From UQRS01 sp964481575 (GTDB taxonomy: Bacteria; Bacillota; Clostridia; Oscillospirales; Acutalibacteraceae), in the NCBI GenBank assembly GCA_964481575.1, contig CAYZTR010000023.1, forward strand, positions 1-35,476: DNA of 35,476 bases, given 5' to 3'. The notes beneath the pieces are model-generated. The model was not told the DNA's origin. It saw nothing but the letters and a program-made list of their open reading frames with translations, and made no database searches. Position 1 is the stretch's first letter; each line of letters opens with the position of its first letter. The translations under genes were made by a program, and so were the position numbers. Below, piece after piece: positions 24,474 through 33,058 of this stretch.

Positions 24474-25859
24474 TTATCCTTTCAGGCTGGCAATCTTTTT
24501 CCGGTGAATCCGTGCCATGAAAATGCAGGCAATGGCGGTAGAAACCCCTTCCGCCAGAGGAAAGGTGATCCAAACCAGCCACTCCGGCGCAGTGCCGCGG
24601 ATCATAAGGCCAGCAAAGACCCAGGCCACTGGCAGTACAAACAGTAACTGCCGGCAGATGGAAATAATCAGGGATTCCAAACCGCTGTTGACCGCCTGGA
24701 AGATGCCCTGGAATGCAATGTTGGCGCCGGCAAACAGGAAGCTTAGGGAAATAATTCGGGTGGCCATAATGCAGATGGATTGGGTTTCCCCGGAGAGACC
24801 GAAGATGCTGGACAGGGGATTTGCAAAGACCTCCAGCAAAATCAGGCCGAAGGCCATGACTGCCAGTGTATAGATCATGCCATATCGGATGCCGGACTGG
24901 ATTCGGGATTTACTCCGCATGCCGTGATTGAAGGAGACAATGGGAGTGATGGCGTCCCGCAGACCAAAGGCGGCAAACAGGATGAATTGCTGAATCTTGT
25001 AATACAGTCCGTAGGCAGTTACGTAGTTTTCGCTGATTTTACCCAGGATCAGGTTGAGTCCGTAGGTCATGATGGACATGAGGGCCTGGGCAATAATGGC
25101 CGGCAGTCCGATGGCATAGATTTCCCCGATAATGTGCAGATTGGGGCGCAGATAACGGGGCGCTTTGGAAACTTCATGGTTGACCTTGCAGTGAAAGAGG
25201 AAGGCCAGAATCAGGGAGACCCATTGGCCAATCACTGTAGCCCAAGCCGCACCCAGCACGCCCATTTCCGGGCAGCCAAGCCAGCCGTAAATTAAAATAG
25301 GGTCGAGAATGATATTGGTAATGGCGCCGGCCATTTGAGCAATGGTGGAGTACAGAGACCGGCCGGTAGCCTGTAGCAACTTTTCATAAATGGCAAAGAA
25401 GGGAATGCCGAAGGAAAAGATGCAGCAGATACGCAGATAGCCCACTGCCATCTCCAGGTTCAGCGGGTTTTCGGTTTGCGACTGAATGTAAGGCCGAACG
25501 CCGAACAGTCCGAATAGCAGGAATACAATATACAAAACGCCTGCCAGAAAGGTGGCGTTGCCTGCCACACGGTTGACCTTCTCCAGATTGTTTTGTCCCA
25601 GGGATTTGGAAAGGAGGGCGTTGGCGCCAACGCCGGTACCGATGCCGAAGGCCACCATCAGCATTTGGACAGGGAAGGCCAGTGTCAAAGCATTTAACGC
25701 GGCTTCGCCGTTTTCCGCCATGTTGGAAACAAAGGCGCTGTCCACAATGTTGTATAGGGCTTGCAGCACCATGGAAAGGATCATGGGAATGCCCATCGTG
25801 AGCATCAGCTTTCCAATGGGCGCTGTTCCCATCTTGTTCATACTTGCTTCTTGTTGCAT
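24474..25859 (-). CDS. MATE-family multidrug/cation exporter
   Basis: 461 residues with 12 predicted membrane segments in two related halves. It exports organic cations or drugs in exchange for Na+ or H+. Family features: the opening MGTAPIGKLMLTMGIPMILS, LQALYNIVDSAFVSNM, GIGTGVGANALLSKSLG, AGAITNIILDPILIYG, and the second-half counterparts LPAIIAQALMSIMTYGLNLI and FGLRDAITPIVSFNHGM. GGAG lies 9 nt before ATG 25859. The gene has a consensus promoter, but an intrinsic terminator lies in the leader between promoter and start, suggesting regulated read-through. Substrate cannot be told from sequence. Confidence 0.93.
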   Translation of the reverse strand: MQQEASMNKMGTAPIGKLMLTMGIPMILSMVLQALYNIVDSAFVSNMAENGEAALNALTLAFPVQMLMVAFGIGTGVGANALLSKSLGQNNLEKVNRVAGNATFLAGVLYIVFLLFGLFGVRPYIQSQTENPLNLEMAVGYLRICCIFSFGIPFFAIYEKLLQATGRSLYSTIAQMAGAITNIILDPILIYGWLGCPEMGVLGAAWATVIGQWVSLILAFLFHCKVNHEVSKAPRYLRPNLHIIGEIYAIGLPAIIAQALMSIMTYGLNLILGKISENYVTAYGLYYKIQQFILFAAFGLRDAITPIVSFNHGMRSKSRIQSGIRYGMIYTLAVMAFGLILLEVFANPLSSIFGLSGETQSICIMATRIISLSFLFAGANIAFQGIFQAVNSGLESLIISICRQLLFVLPVAWVFAGLMIRGTAPEWLVWITFPLAEGVSTAIACIFMARIHRKKIASLKG

Positions 25860-25941
25860 ATCACAAATCTCCGTTTCTAAAAGCCGGCGGAGGTGAAACA
25901 GCCGCCCGTCAGCTATTAAAATGAATCATACCGCACGGCGC

Positions 25942-25979
25942 AAAAAAAGCGTAAATCCAATCCCTGGATTTACGCTTTT
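25942..25979 (-). terminator. Intrinsic terminator inside the MATE gene leader (attenuator candidate)
   Basis: On the minus strand 15-bp perfect arms AAAAGCGTAAATCCA and TGGATTTACGCTTTT with a 5-nt loop run into seven T residues. It begins about 11 nt after the predicted transcription start and ends about 85 bp before the MATE start. Confidence 0.8.
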
Positions 25980-25997
25980 CGCTACGCGGTTGTCATT

Positions 25998-26027
25998 ATT
26001 ATAACAAAGTACATTTAAAAATGTCAA
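25998..26027 (-). promoter_or_regulatory. Consensus promoter driving the MATE leader
   Basis: TTGACA (26022-26027) and TATAAT (25998-26003) on the minus strand, both perfect, 18 bp apart. Confidence 0.85.
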
Positions 26028-26451
26028 GGATTTTTTGCGGGTGAAAGCCGAAGGAAAATATGAAAATCGGGAAGGAATTGTATGGAAATTCAACTGTTTG
26101 CTCTGCTGTTTCGGAAGGATTACCTACTTTTTTTCGAAGATTGAATCATGAATATGGATATATGGCTGAATTGTATGTTTTCAAGACTTTGTATGCAAAA
26201 GGTGTTAGCTTCCTTGACAATACTCTTGTTATTGGATTGGCCTTATGCGCTGCGCCTGTTGTTTCATCCTCGGATCCAACGTTTTTTGGCGTTGTTATGC
26301 AAAATGGTTTTAAGTTGAACGGAGATCTCTCGGTACGAAAAATTTAACGACAGCTATGAAACAGATTTCCCGCAGAATTGGAACCTGCCACTTTGGGCAA
26401 ACGTGTCTCATGAGAAAGCTAAGGCGAATCCTTCAGTGGGATAAAATAGCA
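26028..26451. other. Gap between MATE promoter and ABC exporter operon
   Basis: I see no supported gene. A 95-codon plus-strand frame (26060-26347) has a weak AAGGA before its ATG, but its product (KELYGNSTVCSAVSEGLPTF...) is unlike anything I know, has no partner genes and no clear promoter. It could be a short unknown gene or chance; I lean to chance. Confidence 0.4.
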
Positions 26452-26488
26452 ATCACCGCCGGGGTAGAAAATTTGCTCCGACGGTGAT
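26452..26488 (-). terminator. Terminator of the MarR-ABC operon
   Basis: 13-bp arms ATCACCGTCGGAG and CCCCGGCGGTGAT (minus strand, wobble pairs allowed) 30 bp after the stop of the last ABC gene, followed by TGCTATTTTAT. Confidence 0.7.
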
Positions 26489-26518
26489 TTCATCATCTCT
26501 ATTTTTGTGCGTTGTTTA

Positions 26519-28369
26519 TTAAGCGCTGGTCTTTTCAAACTGGCTGTTGTACAGCCCGGCGTAGAAGCCGCCCTGCTCCATGAGGGTGTCGTGATTTCCT
26601 TGTTCAATGATGTCTCCATCCTTCATGACCAGAATCCAGTCGGCGTTGCGGATGGTGGACAGCCGGTGGGCGATAATGAAACTGGTGCGACCCTCTGTTA
26701 GGCGATCCATGGCCTCTTGAATCAGACCCTCGGTGCGGGTATCCACCGAGCTGGTGGCTTCGTCCAGGATTAGGATTTTGTTGTCGGCTAGGATGGCGCG
26801 GGCAATGGTCAGCAGCTGACGCTGGCCGGCAGAAATATTGGTGGCATCCTCATTGAGCACCATTTGATAGCCGCCTGGCAGGGTCTCAATAAATGAGTGG
26901 GCGTGAGCAGCCTTGGCGGCGGCAATGACTTCCTCGTCGGTGGCGTCCAGTCGTCCGTACCGCAAATTTTCCAGGATGGTGCCGTGGAACAGCCAGGTAT
27001 CCTGGAGCACCATGCCAAACAGTTCCCGCAGCTGGCTGCGGCCAAAATCGCAAATATCATGGCCGTCTATCCGGATGGTGCCGGATTGCAGATCATAGAA
27101 CCGCATGAGCAGTTTGACAATGGTGGTCTTTCCGGCGCCGGTGGGGCCAACAATGGCGATCTTTTGTCCCTTTTGCACCTGGGAGTTAAAGTCGTGAATA
27201 ATGATTTTATCCGGATTGTAGCCAAAATGCACATGCTCAAAGGTGACATTGCCTTCAATTGTTTCCAGAGGAATGGCAGCGGCTTGGGTTACCGATTGGA
27301 TTTCTTCTTCCTCCTCTAAGAAAGCGAAGATCCGCTCTGCAGCGGCTGCCATGGATTGCATCATGTTGGAAACCTGGGCCAGCTGAGTAATGGGCTGGGT
27401 GAAATTTTTCGTGTAAGAAATGAAGGACTGAATATTGCCCACAGTAATGCGGCCGCTGGCGGCAAACACACCGCCCAGGATGGCCACCGCCACATAGCTC
27501 AGATTACCGATGAAGTTCATCACCGGCTGCATCAACCCTGAAAAGAATTGAGAACGCCAACCCGCTTTGTAGAGGGTTTGATTGGCCTTATCAAATTCCT
27601 CCAGGACAGTGTCTTCCTGATGGAAGGCCTGGATCACCTGAAGTCCGCCGAAGGTTTCTTCCACCTGGCCGTTGACGTGACCCAGATAGTTTTGCTGCTG
27701 GCGGAAATAGCCCTGGGATTTTTTTACTACCAGACTGACCACCATTGCAGATACCGGCAGAACGATGAGAGCTACCAGTGTCATGATCCAGTCGATGGAA
27801 AACATCATAAGCAGTACGCCGGCCAGCGTGGTAATGGAGGTGATTAGCTGGGTGGCCGACTGATTCAGCCCCATGGACAAGGTGTCCACGTCATTGGTAA
27901 TCAGGGACAGGGTCTCGCCATGCTGCTTTTGGTCAAAGTATTTCATAGGAAGCCGATTGATTTTTTCATCAATATCCCGGCGGATCTTGTAGGTAATTTT
28001 CTGGGTAATCTGGGTCATGATGATTCCCTGTAAAAAGGACAGCAGGGCGCTGGCCAGATACAAGCCCAGTAGCCATAGCAGAATGGAGCCGATTTTGCCG
28101 AAGTTAATACCTGCGCCGCCGGAGATTTTGCTAAGGAGGCCGGTGTAGACCTCAGTGGTGGCGTTACCCAGGATTTTTGGCCCCACAATGGAGAAAACTG
28201 TGCTGCCCACGGCAAAGAGTGCCACCAGACAAATTCCAACTTTGTATCTGCCCAGATAGCGCAGCAGCTTGCCAACGCTGCCTTTGAAGTCTTTTGCTTT
28301 TTCGCCGCCGCCTATGGGTCCGTGTCCCATGGGGCCACGGGGACGGGGCGGTTGTTTCATTTCACTCAT
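26519..28369 (-). CDS. ABC exporter half-transporter, catalytically complete subunit
   Basis: 616 residues: a Pro/Gly/His-rich N-terminus (PRPRGPMGHGPIGGG), six membrane segments, then an ATPase domain. Walker A is GPTGAGKTT, Q-loop VLQDTWLF, signature NISAGQRQLL (Ala for Gly in SGGQ), Walker B with glutamate ILILDEATSSVD, H-loop IIAHRLSTI. Its start overlaps the stop of the partner gene by 4 nt, so the two are made together as a heterodimer of the BmrCD / TM287-288 type. This subunit supplies the consensus Walker A, Walker B and H-loop. Likely role: drug or lipid export from the cytoplasm or inner leaflet. The MarR gene at the head of the operon supports induction by a toxic compound. Confidence 0.94.
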   Translation of the reverse strand: MSEMKQPPRPRGPMGHGPIGGGEKAKDFKGSVGKLLRYLGRYKVGICLVALFAVGSTVFSIVGPKILGNATTEVYTGLLSKISGGAGINFGKIGSILLWLLGLYLASALLSFLQGIIMTQITQKITYKIRRDIDEKINRLPMKYFDQKQHGETLSLITNDVDTLSMGLNQSATQLITSITTLAGVLLMMFSIDWIMTLVALIVLPVSAMVVSLVVKKSQGYFRQQQNYLGHVNGQVEETFGGLQVIQAFHQEDTVLEEFDKANQTLYKAGWRSQFFSGLMQPVMNFIGNLSYVAVAILGGVFAASGRITVGNIQSFISYTKNFTQPITQLAQVSNMMQSMAAAAERIFAFLEEEEEIQSVTQAAAIPLETIEGNVTFEHVHFGYNPDKIIIHDFNSQVQKGQKIAIVGPTGAGKTTIVKLLMRFYDLQSGTIRIDGHDICDFGRSQLRELFGMVLQDTWLFHGTILENLRYGRLDATDEEVIAAAKAAHAHSFIETLPGGYQMVLNEDATNISAGQRQLLTIARAILADNKILILDEATSSVDTRTEGLIQEAMDRLTEGRTSFIIAHRLSTIRNADWILVMKDGDIIEQGNHDTLMEQGGFYAGLYNSQFEKTSA

Positions 28370-30615
28370 GCGTCCATCTCCTCTCTGCTTAATTGGGAAA
28401 GCGCAATCTCCTGATATACCGGACAGGATTCCATCAGTTCTTTATGGGTGCCCTTGCCTGCGATTTCCCCATGATCCAGTACCAGAATCTGGTCGGCGTG
28501 AAGTACCGTGGAGACCCGTTGAGCCACCACCAGGATGGTGCGATGGCCTGCCTCCTGCCACAGCGCTTTCCGCAGCGCAGCATCGGTTTTGAAATCCAGG
28601 GCAGAGAAGCTGTCATCAAACAGGTAAATTTCCGGATCTTTGGCAATGGCCCGGGCGATGGAAAGCCGCTGCCGTTGGCCACCGGAAACATTGGTGCCAC
28701 CTTGAGAAATATGTGCGTCGTACCCGTCTGACTTGGCCTGAATAAATTCGGTGGCCTGGGCAATTTCCGCTGCCTTTTGGATCCGCGCCGTTTCCGGCTT
28801 TTCCATACCATAGGCAATGTTGCTGGAAATAGTGCCAGTGAAAAGCTGTCCTTTCTGGGGGACATAGCCAATTTTATCCCGCAGATCAAACTTTTTGATT
28901 TCCCGTACGTCTACGCCATCCACCAGTATGGCTCCACCGGTGACATCATAGAACCGGGGAATCAGATTCAGCAGGGTGGATTTTCCGGAGCCGGTGGCGC
29001 CGATGATGGCGGTGGTTTGGCCGGGCTTAGCGGTGAAGCTCAGATGCTTCAGTACATCGCCGTCCGAGCCGGGGTAGCGGAAGGAAACATCCCGGAATTC
29101 TACCACACCGGTTTTGTCCGGTTGAGAAGCAACCGGATTTTGGGGGTCCAATACGGTGTTTTCGGTTTCCAGCACATCTGCCACCCGGCGCATGGAGACC
29201 ATGGCTCTGGGCAGCATGATGCTGGTCATGGACAGCATCAGGAAGGACATGATGATCTGCATAGTGTATTGGATCACAGCCATCAGACTGCCCACCTGCA
29301 TGGTGCCTGCTTCAATTCCCTTGGCACCTACCCAGATAATCAGGATGCAGATCCCGTTCATAATCAGCATCATGGCGGGCATCATACAGGCCATAATCCG
29401 GTTGACAAACAACTGGGTTTCCATCAGATCGGTGTTGGCCTTGTTAAATCGCTTTTCTTCCTCTTTCTCCCGGCTGAAGGCCCGGATCACCAGGATGCCG
29501 GTGAGAATTTCCCGGGAGACCAGATTCATCCGATCCACCAGGCTTTGCATAATTTTGAATTTCGGCATGGCCACCACCAGCAGGAAAAGGATCAGTACCA
29601 GAATCAGACCTACTGCCAGTCCGATGACCCAGGTCATACCGTTGTATTTTCCCATGACCCGAAACAGAGCACCAAAGCCGATAATCGGTGCATATAGCAC
29701 CATGCGCAGCAGCATGGTAATGAGCATCTGCACCTGCTGAATGTCATTGGTGCAGCGGGTGATTAAAGAGGCAGTGGAGAATGTTTCATATTCTTTGTTA
29801 GAGAAGCCTACAACCTTGTGGAATACCGACTCCCGCAGATCAGCCGAGAATTTGGCACCTACCCGGGAAGCCAGTAGGGTTACCAGGATGGAAGACAGCG
29901 CAATCAAAGCGGCAAACAGCAGCATTTTTCCGCCGGTTATCAGAATATATTTTTGTTGGATTTGCCGGGTGTTCAGACCAATGGCTTCGTATTCGGCCCG
30001 AACCCAGTTGATCCCCATTTGTGTGATGGTATCTTCCCCTAAATCAGTATAACCGGCAAAGGCATCCTGGATTTGCCCGATTACCCTGGTTCTGGCATTT
30101 TGCGGTAATACTTCCATCACATCAAAGAAGGTTGCATCTTCCGGCAGTTGCGCCAGCACCGCTTGCGTTTCCGCATCCAGTGTTGCAGGATCCAGAAGTG
30201 TGAATTCTCCTTGGGAGGAGAGATCTAAACTGGAGGCTTCTTCCTGGCTGAAGCCGCCTTCCAGAGCGTAGACTGCAACAACGGGCAGTCCTGTGATCGT
30301 GTCCAGCGCTTCCAAGTCTGCCAAATCGGTTTCGGTCAGTAACAGGGTGTCCGGATCATCGGGATTTTGTTGATAGGCGGCTCGCAGCTGGTTTGCTTCT
30401 TCTTCGGTTAGGAACAAACAGAGCCGTTCTAATTCGGTACTTCGGATTTCCAGGGGCGTCACATGCCCAATACCACCCTGTTGAATTCCCACATTGACAA
30501 TGTTGGAAATGTAATCTGGGAGAGCCAGATCCCCCTGGGCTTGCGCAATTAACAGCACTATGATCAGAAGGATAGCAGGAATAGATTTTCGAAAGAGCGA
30601 GAGCAATTGTTTCAT
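28366..30615 (-). CDS. ABC exporter half-transporter, degenerate-site subunit with large external insert
   Basis: 749 residues, about 150 longer than the usual half-transporter. The extra sequence lies between membrane segments 1 and 2 (about residues 35-205, acidic, e.g. LCLFLTEEEANQLRAAYQQN) and should be outside the membrane. The ATPase domain has Walker A GATGSGKST and signature VSGGQRQRLSIARA. Walker B is IYLFDDSFSALD with Asp in place of the catalytic Glu, and the switch is VVAQRVSTV with Gln for His. So its own ATP site is degenerate and it provides the good SGGQ to its partner's site. Overlaps the MarR gene upstream and the partner ABC gene downstream, each by 4 nt. Confidence 0.94.
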   Translation of the reverse strand: MKQLLSLFRKSIPAILLIIVLLIAQAQGDLALPDYISNIVNVGIQQGGIGHVTPLEIRSTELERLCLFLTEEEANQLRAAYQQNPDDPDTLLLTETDLADLEALDTITGLPVVAVYALEGGFSQEEASSLDLSSQGEFTLLDPATLDAETQAVLAQLPEDATFFDVMEVLPQNARTRVIGQIQDAFAGYTDLGEDTITQMGINWVRAEYEAIGLNTRQIQQKYILITGGKMLLFAALIALSSILVTLLASRVGAKFSADLRESVFHKVVGFSNKEYETFSTASLITRCTNDIQQVQMLITMLLRMVLYAPIIGFGALFRVMGKYNGMTWVIGLAVGLILVLILFLLVVAMPKFKIMQSLVDRMNLVSREILTGILVIRAFSREKEEEKRFNKANTDLMETQLFVNRIMACMMPAMMLIMNGICILIIWVGAKGIEAGTMQVGSLMAVIQYTMQIIMSFLMLSMTSIMLPRAMVSMRRVADVLETENTVLDPQNPVASQPDKTGVVEFRDVSFRYPGSDGDVLKHLSFTAKPGQTTAIIGATGSGKSTLLNLIPRFYDVTGGAILVDGVDVREIKKFDLRDKIGYVPQKGQLFTGTISSNIAYGMEKPETARIQKAAEIAQATEFIQAKSDGYDAHISQGGTNVSGGQRQRLSIARAIAKDPEIYLFDDSFSALDFKTDAALRKALWQEAGHRTILVVAQRVSTVLHADQILVLDHGEIAGKGTHKELMESCPVYQEIALSQLSREEMDA

Positions 30616-31091
30616 GAGGTTTCCTCCTTACATACTGTCTTTTGAGATTGCAAGTGATGTTCTAAACAGTTGTTAAACTTTTCCAATAGCTGCAGCAGCT
30701 GGGTGGCGTCTGCCTCTCCCATTTCGGTGATGATTTGATCGGCGTACTGTAAGGCGCACTCTAGATGGATTTCAAAGCATTGGCGGCCCTGTTCGGTCAG
30801 ATGAATGATGACAGCACGGCGGTCTGATGGATCTTTTTCCCGACGTACAAATTGCTTGGCCACCAGCCGCTCCACACTTTGGGTGGCAGCCGGCTTGGAA
30901 ACGGACAGAGCCTGGCTGATGGCCGACATGGTAATGGCAGGCGCACCTGATACTTTTTCCTGATGCAGCAGCAGGCCAAGCAGGGCGAGTTCTCCAGCTT
31001 TTCCTTGCGCTAATATTTTTCTCTTCTGATGTCCATGGCCAAACCGCAGGAATTGCCGAAACAAATCCCGGGATAGCGGATGATGTTCCAT
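30612..31091 (-). CDS. MarR-family transcriptional regulator
   Basis: 159 residues, usual MarR length. Winged helix-turn-helix: ITMSAISQALSVSKPAATQS for the DNA-reading part, then VERLVAKQFVRREKDPSDRR with the DxRR wing and VIIHLTEQG. It is the first gene of a tightly overlapped operon with the two ABC exporter genes. A perfect 7-3-7 palindrome lies directly after the promoter -10, so the protein probably represses its own operon and lets go when it binds an exporter substrate. AAGGGACTC is the only ribosome-site-like sequence before ATG 31091. Confidence 0.93.
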   Translation of the reverse strand: MEHHPLSRDLFRQFLRFGHGHQKRKILAQGKAGELALLGLLLHQEKVSGAPAITMSAISQALSVSKPAATQSVERLVAKQFVRREKDPSDRRAVIIHLTEQGRQCFEIHLECALQYADQIITEMGEADATQLLQLLEKFNNCLEHHLQSQKTVCKEETS

Positions 31092-31110
31092 AAAGAGTCC
31101 CTTCTTTTTT

Positions 31111-31127
31111 TGTTAATGTAATTAACA
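31111..31127. promoter_or_regulatory. Candidate MarR operator
   Basis: TGTTAAT-GTA-ATTAACA: perfect 7-bp arms around 3 bp, abutting the -10 box and covering the predicted transcription start of the MarR-ABC operon. Size and spacing fit MarR-family sites. Confidence 0.75.
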
Positions 31128-31156
31128 ATTATAGAGAACACCCTTTAAGCTGTCAA
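31128..31156 (-). promoter_or_regulatory. Consensus promoter of the MarR-ABC operon
   Basis: TTGACA (31151-31156) and TATAAT (31128-31133) on the minus strand, both perfect, 17 bp apart. Confidence 0.9.
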
Positions 31157-31435
31157 GAAATAATTCGTGAACTTTCCATGAATCTATCCCGAACTGTTTG
31201 CAAACTTCCCGGTGCTGCCAGGCGATAGAGTAGGTGATGGGGCCATAATCTTTTGTTGCGCTTTGGCTTTTCCGAAGGTTACTCCCATGTCAAATGGCAG
31301 AGGAGCTTCCATAGGTCTGGAGATCGGTGATTTCAGAAAACTGGAGAGCAGAAATTTAGAAAAGTTTATTATACGAAATCTAGCAACCAATGGAGTGACA
31401 GTTGTTGCAGCATAGCAGATAGCTTCTGTTTATGC
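31157..31435. other. Gap without supported gene
   Basis: Two overlapping short frames on opposite strands (31184-31390 minus, 31212-31415 plus) have no ribosome site and no recognisable product. Possibly a decayed gene; nothing else seen. Confidence 0.4.
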
Positions 31436-31472
31436 AAACACCGCCGGAGCGGTAGTCGCTCCGGCGGTGTTT
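31436..31472. terminator. Terminator after the cytidylate-kinase-like gene
   Basis: Perfect 16-bp arms (AAACACCGCCGGAGCG and its complement) with a 5-nt loop, 22 bp after the gene's stop on the minus strand; TTTGCAT follows on minus and TTTTAATGG on plus. Confidence 0.85.
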
Positions 31473-31494
31473 TAATGGTTTGCTTTTTGTTCTG

Positions 31495-32130
31495 TTATTT
31501 GGATTCCAACACCTGCAAATAAGCTTCGATAGCCTGGACGGCCTTATCAATGCCCAGCTTGCTGCTGTCTAAACAGAGATGGTAGCTGTTGGCTTCTGAC
31601 CAGCGTTTGCCGGTGTTATAATTGTAATAATTGCTGCGCTTTTTATCAATTTTTGCCATTTGCGCTTTGGCTTTGTTCCGGGGAATATTCTTGAACTCTA
31701 CCAGACGTTCCATACGGAAATCCTCATTGGCGTAGACAAATACGCTAACCAGCCGGGGATCCTCCTCCAGAATATAGTCGGCGCAGCGACCCACAATAAC
31801 ACAGGGACCTTCTTTAGCAATTTGCCGGATGATGTCCGACTGAATTAAAAACAGTTTATCCGGGGTCAGCAACGCATCATTATATCCCATAACGAAACCG
31901 CCGCCGCCTGCCATATGGGAATTTAAGGACAGGTTATAGAGGAAACTGTTGGTGGGTACCTCGTCCACTTCTTCAAAGGCAGCCTGACTAAAGCCGCTTT
32001 TTTCAGCAGCCAGGGCCAGCAATTCCCGGTCATAAAAGGGGATGTTCAAATCGTGGGCCAGCCGCCGTCCGATCTCTCTGCCGCCGCTGCCCTGTTGGCG
32101 GGAAATGGTGATAATTTTATCGGTTGTCAT
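31495..32130 (-). CDS. Cytidylate-kinase-like P-loop protein
   Basis: 211 residues from ATG 32130, chosen for AAGGAGG 8 nt upstream; the frame is open to 32169. It starts with a P-loop variant ITISRQQGSGGREIGRRLAH, followed by IPFYDRELL and later GPCVIVGRCADYIL, RLVSVFVYA, and RSNYYNYNTGKRWSEANSYH. This order matches the cytidylate kinase-like family (the AAA-type CMP kinase relatives found in many Clostridia), which is distinct from the true Cmk. NMP phosphorylation is plausible but the substrate is not shown. It has its own promoter and a structured leader, directly downstream of the DUF421 gene. Confidence 0.85.
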   Translation of the reverse strand: MTTDKIITISRQQGSGGREIGRRLAHDLNIPFYDRELLALAAEKSGFSQAAFEEVDEVPTNSFLYNLSLNSHMAGGGGFVMGYNDALLTPDKLFLIQSDIIRQIAKEGPCVIVGRCADYILEEDPRLVSVFVYANEDFRMERLVEFKNIPRNKAKAQMAKIDKKRSNYYNYNTGKRWSEANSYHLCLDSSKLGIDKAVQAIEAYLQVLESK

Positions 32131-32163
32131 AGGGGGATCCTCCTTTGCGTGTTTGGTACAAGC

Positions 32164-32201
32164 GTACAAAACCGAAAGATGAATGCTTTCATAATTTGTA
32201 C
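32164..32201 (-). repeat. 5'-leader hairpin of the cytidylate-kinase-like gene
   Basis: On the minus strand GTACAAA (32201-32195) pairs with TTTGTAC (32170-32164) and inner GAAAG pairs with CTTTC. The hairpin begins at about the predicted first base of the mRNA. Confidence 0.5.
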
Positions 32202-32207
32202 ACTTCT

Positions 32208-32236
32208 ATTATACTTGGATTCCCCCAAAAAAACAA
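32208..32236 (-). promoter_or_regulatory. Promoter of the cytidylate-kinase-like gene
   Basis: TTGTTT (32231-32236) and TATAAT (32208-32213) on the minus strand, 17 bp apart, starting 5 bp after the DUF421 stop. Confidence 0.75.
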
Positions 32237-32241
32237 TAGTT

Positions 32242-32955
32242 TTATTGAAATATATCCGCTTGCGGTTTGTTTTCGTCCATTTTGTATACTTGTAGGTTGC
32301 CGTCTTTGTCACAAGTTGCCAAATAAACTTGGTGAATTTGGCCAATTCCCTGGGCTTTTAATGCTGCTTTTAACCAAGCTTCATTTCGTCCCATGGCGCT
32401 GAGGTTCTGTTCCATGACCTTGCCGTCCAGAATTACATTGCTGCAAAGAGAGGCACTGCCGGGCGTCAGCTTCAGATCCTGGGGATTGACTGGGCGATAG
32501 CTGGATTTGGGCAGAAAGGAGATCTTTCCATTTGGTTCCAGCAGGGCGGCTTCCAGCTCGTTCAGGTCAAAATATCCTGCCACCCGACATTGGGACAGAA
32601 ATTCATCTGCATCTAACCGGGCTTTTTTTAGATTTTCCCGATACAAGGTGTGGCCGTGATATAATAATAAGGTACGCCCTTCAATAAACCGTCGGGCTTT
32701 AATGGATTTGTTGGTGAGGATGGCCGCCAGGGTTGCGATGACAGCATAAAGAATCATCGCCACTAAATATTTAAAAACGGAGCGATCTGTTTGCACCGCC
32801 ATTTCAGCGGCAATAGATCCGATGGAGATCCCAACAATATAGTCAAACATGTTTAACTCTGACAGCTGTTTGTCTCCCATGAGCTTGGTTAGCAGAAATA
32901 ACGCCAGCAGCGAGACCACCGCTGCAATGACCACTTTTCCCAGTTCCATAAACAT
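32242..32955 (-). CDS. DUF421 (YetF/YcaP-like) membrane protein
   Basis: 237 residues. Three membrane helices at the N-terminus: VVIAAVVSLLALFLLTKLMG, MFDYIVGISIGSIAAEMAV, YLVAMILYAVIATLAAILTN. A cytoplasmic alpha/beta domain follows: LLLYHGHTLYRENLKKARLD, VAGYFDLNELEAALLEPNGK and SFLPKS, the standard DUF421 pattern; the end (LKLTPGSASLCSNVILDGKV and beyond) matches the longer YetF form. Relatives are linked to spore germination and membrane behaviour in Bacillus, but no molecular function is settled. AAAGGA lies 9 nt before ATG 32955. Between it and the EF-G-like gene is a hairpin, so it probably has its own promoter. There is no terminator before the next gene. Confidence 0.9.
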   Translation of the reverse strand: MFMELGKVVIAAVVSLLALFLLTKLMGDKQLSELNMFDYIVGISIGSIAAEMAVQTDRSVFKYLVAMILYAVIATLAAILTNKSIKARRFIEGRTLLLYHGHTLYRENLKKARLDADEFLSQCRVAGYFDLNELEAALLEPNGKISFLPKSSYRPVNPQDLKLTPGSASLCSNVILDGKVMEQNLSAMGRNEAWLKAALKAQGIGQIHQVYLATCDKDGNLQVYKMDENKPQADIFQ

Positions 32956-33025
32956 GATGCATCATCCTTTCCAACCTAGTGTACCCACCGAAAAGAATTT
33001 TATGGGCCGTTTGCTGTAAAATTTC

Positions 33026-33058
33026 AGGCTCCCTTGGACGTTGCATCCAAGGGAGCCT
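33026..33058 (-). terminator. Hairpin after the EF-G-like gene
   Basis: Perfect 13-bp arms AGGCTCCCTTGGA and TCCAAGGGAGCCT with a 7-nt loop, 75 bp after the stop. GAAATTTTA follows on the minus strand, a weak T-run. Confidence 0.65.

Noticed and set aside
26060..26347. 95-codon plus-strand frame in a gap
   Set aside because: Only a weak AAGGA before the ATG, product unlike anything known, no conserved context; not enough to call a gene.
28777..29697. 306-codon plus-strand frame opposite the ABC gene
   Set aside because: His/Gln-rich antisense product, no ribosome site; shadow.
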